Below, one piece after another: positions 58,301 to 64,000 of a stretch of 64,000 nucleotides of DNA (the stretch's first letter is position 1; every line of letters begins with the position of its first letter). Under the pieces are notes generated by a model that made no database searches, was not told the origin of the DNA, and was given only the letters and a program-made list of their open reading frames with translations. Source of the stretch: Bradyrhizobium nitroreducens (GTDB lineage: Bacteria > Pseudomonadota > Alphaproteobacteria > Rhizobiales > Xanthobacteraceae); assembly GCF_002776695.1 (NCBI RefSeq), contig NZ_LFJC01000003.1, positions 397,588 to 461,587 of the forward strand, read 5' to 3'. A program made the position numbers and the translations under genes.

Positions 58301-58406
58301 CCGCCTTCGCCGCGACCGGTTTGGCAGCAGCTGGCGCTGCGGGCTTTGTCTCGGCGGCGGCCTTGGTGTCAGCTTTGGCGGAGGTCTTTGGGGAGCTTTT
58401 GGGCAT
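55350..58406 (-). CDS. polA: DNA polymerase I
   Basis: 1018 residues. Order: Ala/Lys/Pro-rich N-terminal extension (1-~38), 5' nuclease domain (~40-340; DGSGYIFRAYHALPPL, EADDLIATYAR, GDSTDNVPGVPGIG), low-complexity linker, a 3'-5' exonuclease-like domain, and the polymerase domain (motif A DYSQIELRLLAEI, motif B RRRAKAINFGIIYG, motif C LQVHDELIFE). In the exonuclease fold the usual acids appear lost: VAIELKANSID replaces FDTETDSLD, KFAAVML replaces YDRGIL, and SAEGADV replaces AAEDADV. Proofreading is probably absent; replication repair and nick translation otherwise intact. Confidence 0.95.
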   Translation of the reverse strand: MPKSSPKTSAKADTKAAAETKPAAPAAAKPVAAKAAGKGDHIFLVDGSGYIFRAYHALPPLNRKSDGLQVNAVLGFCNMLWKLLRDMPADNRPTHLAIVFDKSEVTFRNKIYPEYKAHRPPAPDDLIPQFALIREAVRAFDLPCLEQGGFEADDLIATYARQASERGATTTIVSSDKDLMQLVNDKVMMYDTMKDRRIGVPEVIEKFGVPPEKVVEVQALAGDSTDNVPGVPGIGIKTAAQLIVEYGDLEQLLFRATEIKQPKRRAALIENAEKARISRQLVLLDDNVKLDVPLDDLAVHEPDARKLIAFLKAMEFTTLTRRVADCSQIDPANVDADASNSSGARAGGDAAKARSSEASGDLFTAPAATATGGDKGDKGASLKGAPISLATAREEALRKLPVDRTKYQAIKTLKELNGFIARIHDAGHVAIELKANSIDPMQADFCGIALALAPNEACYVPLAHKQSGGGAGLFDAGLAPDQVKHEDAIEALRPVLESPGILKIGFDVKFAAVMLAQHGITLRNIDDAKLISYVLDAGRGSNELDSLAERWFGHAMLKESELLGSGKGKITFDQVPIDKAAALSAEGADVALRVWRVLKPRLVAEHMTTVYETLERPLVSVLARMERRGISIDRQVLSRLSGDFAQTAARVEAEIQEIAGEPVNVGSPKQIGDILFGKMGLSGGTKTKTGAWSTTAQVLDDLAEQGHDLPKKILEWRQVSKLKSTYTDALPTYVNPQTHRVHTTYALAATTTGRLSSNEPNLQNIPVRTEDGRKIRRAFIATPGHKLVSADYSQIELRLLAEIADIPVLKQAFRDGLDIHAMTASEMFGVPIKGMPSEIRRRAKAINFGIIYGISAFGLANQLGIAREEASAYIKKYFERFPGIRAYMDETRDFCRSHGYVTTLFGRKMHYPDIKASNASVRAFNERAAINARLQGTAADIIRRAMTRVEDALAAKKLSAQMLLQVHDELIFEVPDAEVEATLPVVQHVMQDAPFPAVNLSVPLHVDARAANNWDEAH

Positions 58407-58508
58407 GGCCGCAATGTATGAATTTTTGCGGGCTTTGACAGCCTTGGAAGGGTGATTTTTGGCTTGCGGATGCCGCTATCCCCCGCTGTCATTCGCCACA
58501 TACCCCAC

Positions 58509-58612
58509 TGTCATTCCCCGCGAAAGCGGGGAATCCAGTACGCCGCGGCCTATCGATCAACAACGATCGTCTCTGGAATACCGGGTCGCCCGGTCGAGCC
58601 GGGCGACGACAC
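58509..58612. repeat. 'cattccccgcgaaagcgggg' palindromic repeat
   Basis: gtcattccccgcgaaagcgg, then gaataccgggtcgcccggtc, gagccgggcgacgac. Two nested hairpins; lies between polA and the acyltransferase gene. Confidence 0.6.
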
Positions 58613-58623
58613 CGAGAATGGCG

Positions 58624-59691
58624 CTACTCCGCCGCCTGCAACACCGGCCCCGCCTTCTTCGGCGCAATCCAGAACGCCTCTGGCCGCTCGAACAGGAAAT
58701 TGCCGCCGAGCCGGAGCGCCACCCGCCAGATCGCGAGCGCGCCGAGCACGCCGGCGACGGTGACGATCAGCGACACCGTCCCGATATCAGGAATGATGCC
58801 GGTGCGCAGCAGCAGCGTGCGGGTCGCCGCCATAGGCAGGAAGAAGGCGAGATAGATCACGATCGAATGCTCGCCGCAGAAGCGCAAGAAGTTCATCCAC
58901 TGGGCGCGTGCGAGCAGCGTGCCCATCGTGATGATCGCGCAGGCGCCGGCAAAGCCGAGCACGAGCGAGACGAGCTTCCATTCGCTGGCCCCCAGCACGA
59001 CGAGGCCGGCATTGACCAGCGCCCAGGTCGCCAGTGCTGCGAGCGCAAGCGCCGGGTGCTTCCGCGCACGGTCCGACAGCGCGAACACGTAAGGCGCGAA
59101 CAGATAGCCTGAATAGAAATAGACGAAGCGCGCGCAGAACTCGTCGATGACGGTCCAGCCGGTCGAGATGCGGGCCGTCTCCAGCGCGGCGGCGACGAGC
59201 CAGACCGCGAGCGGCGGCATCTTGCGTGTCAGTTTTGTGACGACGAAGAAGATCGGCAGGAGATAGATGAACCACAGCGTGCCGAACGGTTCGATGAAGG
59301 ATTCCAGATACAGGAAGCCAACATGGTGCCAGCCCGTCTCAGCCGCGAAAGCCGGCGCCTTGAAGGCGAACTGGATCGTCACCCAGACGACATAAAAATA
59401 GGCGAAATGCACGACCTTGCGGTCGAGATAGGTCCGCCAGTCCCGGTCGATCACCAGCGGCAGGAACAGGCCGGAGATCAGGAAGAAATCCGGCATCCGG
59501 AACGGCTTTGCGAAGGCCACGGCAACATGCATGAAACCGGTCTCGCCGGCGGCGAGCTCGACCCCGAGCACCGAATGCATCATCACGACCATGATGATGC
59601 AGATGCCCTTGGCGTAGTCGACCCAGTCGACACGCGCGGCGGAAGAGGCCTCGGTGCCTCCGCTCCCTGCGATTGTGCCTGATGGTGCCAT
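58624..59691 (-). CDS. Acyltransferase 3 family membrane protein
   Basis: 355 residues, about ten hydrophobic spans. Family start VDWVDYAKGICIIMVVMMHSVLG (catalytic His), FRMPDFFLISGLFLPLVI with Arg nearby, and later FLRFCGEHSIVIYLAFFLPMA. Transfers acyl groups to surface glycans or lipids; substrate unknown. The nearby UDP-glucose dehydrogenase gene suggests polysaccharide work but is divergent. Confidence 0.88.
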   Translation of the reverse strand: MAPSGTIAGSGGTEASSAARVDWVDYAKGICIIMVVMMHSVLGVELAAGETGFMHVAVAFAKPFRMPDFFLISGLFLPLVIDRDWRTYLDRKVVHFAYFYVVWVTIQFAFKAPAFAAETGWHHVGFLYLESFIEPFGTLWFIYLLPIFFVVTKLTRKMPPLAVWLVAAALETARISTGWTVIDEFCARFVYFYSGYLFAPYVFALSDRARKHPALALAALATWALVNAGLVVLGASEWKLVSLVLGFAGACAIITMGTLLARAQWMNFLRFCGEHSIVIYLAFFLPMAATRTLLLRTGIIPDIGTVSLIVTVAGVLGALAIWRVALRLGGNFLFERPEAFWIAPKKAGPVLQAAE

Positions 59692-59891
59692 GGTGTCCCT
59701 TTTCGAGGCGTGTTCCGGCCGTCCTGTTCGGGTGTGGGGCAGTGTGGGGCCTCCACGGTTTCCGACTTCTTTACCGGTTCAATTCCCGTGCCGCTTTTTT
59801 GCATGCGGACTGTTCCTTCCGCTCGGGAAAATGCTAAACCGCCCGGCGTCGGGGTTTCGTTTCGTTAACCAATTCAAGACAGGGACTTTTC

Positions 59892-61208
59892 ATGCGCATC
59901 GCGATGATCGGCACGGGCTATGTGGGACTGGTGTCCGGCGCCTGCTTTGCCGATTTCGGTCACGACGTCACCTGCGTCGACAAGGACGAGAAGAAGATCG
60001 CGGCGCTCCACCGCGGCGAGATCCCGATCTATGAGCCCGGCCTCGACGAGCTGGTCGCGACCAACGTCAAGGCCAAGCGGCTCGACTTCACCACGGACCT
60101 GTCGAAGCCGGTCGCGGATGCCGATGCCGTCTTCATCGCGGTCGGCACGCCGTCGCGCCGCGGCGACGGTCACGCCGATCTCTCCTATGTCTACGCCGCG
60201 GCGAAGGAGATCGCGCAGTCGCTGTCCGGCTTCACCGTCGTGGTGACGAAGTCGACCGTGCCTGTCGGCACCGGCGACGAGGTCGAGCGCATCATTCGCG
60301 AGACCAATCCGAACGCCGATGTCGTGGTCGCCTCGAACCCCGAGTTCCTGCGCGAGGGCGCCGCGATCCGCGACTTCAAGTTTCCCGATCGCGTCGTGGT
60401 CGGCACCTCCGACGAGCGCGGCCGCAAGGTGATGGGCGACATCTACCGCCCGCTGTCGCTGAACCAGGCGCCGCTGATGTTCACCGCGCGCCGCACCGCG
60501 GAGATGATCAAATACGCCGCGAACGCGTTCCTTGCGACCAAGATCACCTTCATCAACGAGATCGCCGATCTCTCCGAGAAGGCCGGCGCCAACGTGCAGG
60601 AGGTCGCGCGCGGCATTGGCCTCGACAACCGCATCGGCACCAAGTTCCTGCATGCCGGTCCCGGCTTCGGCGGCTCGTGCTTCCCGAAGGACACCAAGGC
60701 GCTGATCAAGATCGCGCAGGATTACGACGTCTCCTTGCGCATCGTCGAATCCGTGCTGGCGGTGAACGAGAACCGCAAGCGCGCGATGGCGCGCAAGGTG
60801 AGCCAGGCGCTCGGCGGCAATCTGCGCGGCAAGACTATCGCGGTGCTCGGCCTCACCTTCAAGCCCGACACCGACGACATGCGCGATGCGCCGTCGATCC
60901 CGCTGGTGACGGGCCTGATCGATATGGGCGCCAAGGTCAAGGCGTACGATCCCGTCGGCATGGAGCAGGCCAAGGGCGAGCTGCCGAGCATCACCTATTG
61001 CGAGGATGCCTATTCCTGCGCGCAAGGCGCCGATGCACTCGTCATCGTCACCGAATGGGTGCAGTTCCGCGCGCTCGATCTCGACCGGCTCAAGAGCGTC
61101 ATGGCGCAGCCCGTCGTCGTCGACCTCCGCAACATCTACCGCCCCGAGGAGATGGAAGCCGCCGGCTTCACCTACGACAGCATCGGCCGTCCGCCGGTGC
61201 AGGGCTGA
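59892..61208 (+). CDS. UDP-glucose 6-dehydrogenase
   Basis: 438 residues; converts UDP-glucose to UDP-glucuronate with two NAD+. NAD-binding MRIAMIGTGYVGLVSGACFA, EPGLDELV, VGTPSRRGDGHADLSYV, KSTVPVGTGDEV, the catalytic Cys in GPGFGGSCFPKDTKAL, and the second Rossmann part IAVLGLTFKPDTDDMRDAPS. The product feeds exopolysaccharide, LPS or glucuronic acid-containing capsules. Single gene, cytoplasmic. Confidence 0.95.
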   Translation: MRIAMIGTGYVGLVSGACFADFGHDVTCVDKDEKKIAALHRGEIPIYEPGLDELVATNVKAKRLDFTTDLSKPVADADAVFIAVGTPSRRGDGHADLSYVYAAAKEIAQSLSGFTVVVTKSTVPVGTGDEVERIIRETNPNADVVVASNPEFLREGAAIRDFKFPDRVVVGTSDERGRKVMGDIYRPLSLNQAPLMFTARRTAEMIKYAANAFLATKITFINEIADLSEKAGANVQEVARGIGLDNRIGTKFLHAGPGFGGSCFPKDTKALIKIAQDYDVSLRIVESVLAVNENRKRAMARKVSQALGGNLRGKTIAVLGLTFKPDTDDMRDAPSIPLVTGLIDMGAKVKAYDPVGMEQAKGELPSITYCEDAYSCAQGADALVIVTEWVQFRALDLDRLKSVMAQPVVVDLRNIYRPEEMEAAGFTYDSIGRPPVQG

Positions 61209-61245
61209 GGGCAGGCTGGTTATTCGCGACGGCCCTTGTGGCCCT

Positions 61246-61323
61246 GTCATTCCGGGGCGCGCATAGCGCGAACCCGGAATCTCGAGATTCCGGGTCTGGT
61301 CCTTCGGACCACCCCGGAATGAC
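61246..61323. repeat. 'cattccgggg' palindromic repeat, copy 3
   Basis: gtcattccggggcgcgc ... accccggaatgac with centre cccggaatctcgagattccg. Same as 40935-41014 and 51723-51826. Lies between the dehydrogenase and hrpB. Confidence 0.75.
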
Positions 61324-61384
61324 GGAGCCAGAGGTAAGACGTGAATGCCCCGCAGAAGGCCGGGCATGACGAACGGATAGACTT

Positions 61385-63859
61385 TTGCCCCGCAGCTTCG
61401 ACACGCCCCTCCCCATCGATGCCGTGCTCGACGAGCTCTCGCGCACGCTGGAGGCGCACAATGCCGCCGTGCTGGTGGCGCCGCCCGGGGCCGGCAAGAC
61501 CACGCGCGTGCCGCTGGCTCTGCTCGATGCGCCCTGGGCCAGGGACAAGAAGATCATCGTGCTGGAGCCGCGGCGCATCGCGGCGAGGGCCAGCGCCGAC
61601 CGCATGGCCAAATCGCTCGGCGAGCGCGCCGGCGACACCGTCGGCTATCGCGTCCGCTTCGGCTCGAAGGTCTCGCGCGCGACCCGCATCGAGGTGGTGA
61701 CGGAGGGCATCTTCACCCGCCAGATCCTCGACGATCCCGAACTCTCGGGCGTTGCCGCCATCCTGTTCGACGAATTCCACGAGCGCTCGCTCGACGCCGA
61801 CATGGGCCTCGCGCTGGCCCGCGACGCGCAGACCGGCCTGCGCGAAGATTTGCGCATCCTCGTGATGTCGGCGACGCTCGATGGCGCGCGTGTCGGAAAA
61901 CTGCTCGGCGATGCGCCCGTCGTCGAGAGCGAGGGACGCGCCTTTCCGGTCGAGACCCGCTATCTCGGCCGCAAGGCGGATGCGCCGATCGAGCGGCAGA
62001 TGGCGGATGCGATCGCCTCCGCGCTGCGGGCCGACAGCGGCTCCGTGCTGGCGTTCCTGCCGGGCGCCGCCGAAATCCGCCGCACCCAGAACTTCCTCTC
62101 CGAGCGCGTGCAGGATGCTTCGATCGAGATCGTGCCGCTGTTCGGCGCGCTCGATGCCGCCGTGCAGGACCGCGCCATTTCGCCGGCGCCCAGGGGCATG
62201 CGCAAGGTGGTGCTGGCGACCTCGATCGCGGAGACCTCGCTGACGATCGAAGGCGTGCGCATCGTGGTCGATTCCGGGCTTGCCCGTGTGCCGCGCTATG
62301 AGCCCGATATCGGCCTCACGCGGCTCGAGACCGTGCGCGCCGCGCGCGCGGCGGTGGACCAGCGCCGCGGCCGCGCCGGCCGTACCGAGCCCGGGGTCTG
62401 CTACCGGCTCTGGGACGAGCCGCAGACGGCCTCGCTCGCGCCCTACACCCAGCCGGAAATCCTGAGTGCCGACCTGTCTTCGCTGGTGCTCGATCTCGCG
62501 CAATGGGGCGTCAGCGATCCCGCCGCGCTGTCGTTCCTCGATCCGCCGCCGGGGCCCGCGTGGAAAGAGGCCAAGAGCCTGCTCGTGGAGCTCAACGCGC
62601 TCGATGGCGACGGCCGCATCACCGCCGAAGGCAAGAGCCTGCGCGCGCTGGCGCTGCCGCCGCGGCTGGCGCGCATGATCGTGGATTCGCATCGCGCCGG
62701 CGAGGGCGAAGCCGCCGCCGAGATCGCCGCCATCATCACCGAGCGCGGGCTTGGCGGTGACAGCGTCGATCTCGAGCACCGGCGCGACCAGTTCCGCCGT
62801 GATCGCTCGCCGCGCGCTGCCAGCGCGCGCGACCTCGCGCGGCGCTGGGCCTCGCAGGTTGCGGCCTCGGAGAAGGCTGGACCGCAGGAGGATCTCTCGA
62901 CCGGCCTGATGCTGGCCTATGCCTTCCCGGACCGGGTTGCCCGCAATCGCGGCAATGGCAGTTTTGTCCTTGCCAATGGCCGCGGCGCCGCCGTCGAGCA
63001 GACCTCCTCGCTCGCCCGCGCGCCCTACATCGCGATCGGCGAAATGACGGGAACGGCGGCGAGCGGACGAATCCTGCTCGCTGCGCAGATCTCCGAGGGC
63101 GAGATCGAACGGCATTTCGCCGAGCATATCGCTACCGCCGACGAGATCTCGTTCGATCGCGGCGCCATGGCGCTGCGCGCGCGGCGCAAGCGTGTGCTGC
63201 ATGCGATCACGCTGTCCGAGGCGACGATGGCCGTGTCTCCCTCGGAGGACACCGCGCGCATCTTCGCGGATGGATTGATCGCCGCGGGCCTCGACCGGCT
63301 GCCCTGGTCGAAGGCCGCCAAGCAATGGCGCGACCGCGTGATGTTCCTGCGCAAGGCCGAAGGAGATAGCTGGCCGGATCTTACCGACGACGGATTGATC
63401 GCGCGGCGCGACGATTGGCTGGTGCCGGCGCTCTACGACAAGATCGCGCTGAAGGACATTTCGCCCGGCGATCTCTCCGATGCATTGATGGCGCTGCTGC
63501 CGTGGGAGATGCGCGCGCGGCTCGATCGCGAGGCACCGACGCATTTCGAGGCGCCGACGGGAAGCGTGCTCGCGATCGACTACGAGGCCGAGCAGGGGCC
63601 GACCATCGCAGTGCGGCTGCAGGAATTGTTCGGCCTCAACACCCATCCCTCGATTGCGGCCGGCAAGGTGCCGCTGGTGCTGGAACTGCTGTCGCCGGCG
63701 CAGCGCCCGGTGCAGGTGACGCGCGATCTCCCCGGCTTCTGGCGCGGCAGCTACGCCGCCGTGCGCTCCGACCTGCGCGGCCACTATCCCCGTCATCCCT
63801 GGCCGGACGATCCGGCGAGCGCGGTGCCGACAAGGCGGGCGAAGCCGCGCGGGACGTGA
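61385..63859 (+). CDS. hrpB: ATP-dependent RNA helicase HrpB
   Basis: 824 residues, DEAH/RHA family HrpB. Motifs: VAPPGAGKTTRVPLALL (Walker A), ILFDEFHERSLDADMGLAL (DEFH), LVMSATLDGARV, ATSIAETSLTIEGVRIVVDSG, QRRGRAGRTEPGVCYRLW, and the HrpB C-terminal domain with PWEMRARLDREAPTHFEAPTGS and HPSIAAGKVPLVLELLSPAQRPVQVTRDLPGFW. TTG start at 61385 gives the family N-terminus; no strong ribosome site. Role in RNA metabolism is not firm. Confidence 0.93.
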   Translation: MPRSFDTPLPIDAVLDELSRTLEAHNAAVLVAPPGAGKTTRVPLALLDAPWARDKKIIVLEPRRIAARASADRMAKSLGERAGDTVGYRVRFGSKVSRATRIEVVTEGIFTRQILDDPELSGVAAILFDEFHERSLDADMGLALARDAQTGLREDLRILVMSATLDGARVGKLLGDAPVVESEGRAFPVETRYLGRKADAPIERQMADAIASALRADSGSVLAFLPGAAEIRRTQNFLSERVQDASIEIVPLFGALDAAVQDRAISPAPRGMRKVVLATSIAETSLTIEGVRIVVDSGLARVPRYEPDIGLTRLETVRAARAAVDQRRGRAGRTEPGVCYRLWDEPQTASLAPYTQPEILSADLSSLVLDLAQWGVSDPAALSFLDPPPGPAWKEAKSLLVELNALDGDGRITAEGKSLRALALPPRLARMIVDSHRAGEGEAAAEIAAIITERGLGGDSVDLEHRRDQFRRDRSPRAASARDLARRWASQVAASEKAGPQEDLSTGLMLAYAFPDRVARNRGNGSFVLANGRGAAVEQTSSLARAPYIAIGEMTGTAASGRILLAAQISEGEIERHFAEHIATADEISFDRGAMALRARRKRVLHAITLSEATMAVSPSEDTARIFADGLIAAGLDRLPWSKAAKQWRDRVMFLRKAEGDSWPDLTDDGLIARRDDWLVPALYDKIALKDISPGDLSDALMALLPWEMRARLDREAPTHFEAPTGSVLAIDYEAEQGPTIAVRLQELFGLNTHPSIAAGKVPLVLELLSPAQRPVQVTRDLPGFWRGSYAAVRSDLRGHYPRHPWPDDPASAVPTRRAKPRGT

Positions 63860-64000
63860 GAAACGCGGCGGCGCATTAACCGTCCGCTCATCCTTTTCGT
63901 CAAAATGACACGGGCGCCGGCGTAGCTCCGCTCGCGGTCAGCCTTGTCGCGTGGTGAAATCGGGCTTTCCGGCTCGGAAGTGGTGTAATGCGTAACATTA
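63860..64000. other. Non-coding right edge
   Basis: No coding region or clear hairpin terminator seen after hrpB in the last 141 bases. It may be the leader of a gene beyond the window. Confidence 0.4.

Noticed and set aside
61247..63796. An 849-codon open frame antisense to hrpB
   Set aside because: It mirrors hrpB codon for codon in a GC-rich genome and its sequence is Arg/His/Gln-rich without a domain. hrpB on the other strand has all helicase motifs.

Overview
This 64 kb window is high-GC alphaproteobacterial DNA that looks like a Bradyrhizobium chromosome (inferred from gene families, the class I lysyl-tRNA synthetase, the SAM-II-regulated metZ, FrcA-type sugar transport genes and dense families of palindromic intergenic repeats). 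No plasmid, prophage integrase, transposase, rRNA operon or CRISPR array was seen. About 54 protein genes, one tRNA and a few regulatory RNA or DNA elements can be supported.

Layout. 0.3-4 kb: apaG, then a divergent opgC operon with two SGNH-hydrolase genes. 4.1-5.5 kb: metZ with promoter, SAM-II riboswitch and terminator. 5.6-10 kb: dcd, a PAS protein, an unknown protein and a MATE exporter. 10-13.2 kb: a minus-strand run with a Gly/Met-rich secreted protein, SRPBCC, VOC, a Cys-rich AraC regulator and an O6-alkylguanine-DNA methyltransferase. 13.4-15.2 kb: tRNA-Gly(CCC), an HTH-cupin regulator and two GNAT acetyltransferases in one overlapping unit. 15.3-24 kb: a sugar operon (LacI regulator, xylB, xylA, ABC ATPase, permease, binding protein, aldose dehydrogenase, lactonase).

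24-31.9 kb: an orphan LivK-type binding protein, a TPR methyltransferase, a ligase-associated exonuclease with ATP-dependent DNA ligase, small membrane and MBL-fold proteins and a second MATE exporter. 31.9-35.8 kb: a three-gene minus-strand block of unrecognised function ending in a 708-residue FN3/lytic-transglycosylase protein; this is the best candidate for an undescribed system. 36-43.6 kb: pyrD, DUF952, an S24-like regulator, alpha-carbonic anhydrase, lysS, a periplasmic binding lipoprotein, SCO1 and a ClpP-like periplasmic protein.

43.9-51.8 kb: an FAD dehydrogenase, an esterase, RidA, an NTF2-like protein, then the Lhr-like helicase and PdeM nuclease that belong functionally with the ligase/exonuclease pair 18 kb away, followed by a small unknown gene behind a GAAC-N7-GAAC (LexA-type) box. 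51.8-63.9 kb: DUF2865, pyrE, GST, LysE exporter, polA, acyltransferase, UDP-glucose dehydrogenase and hrpB. Palindromic repeats of several families sit in many gaps; one interrupts the DNA ligase reading frame without breaking it.
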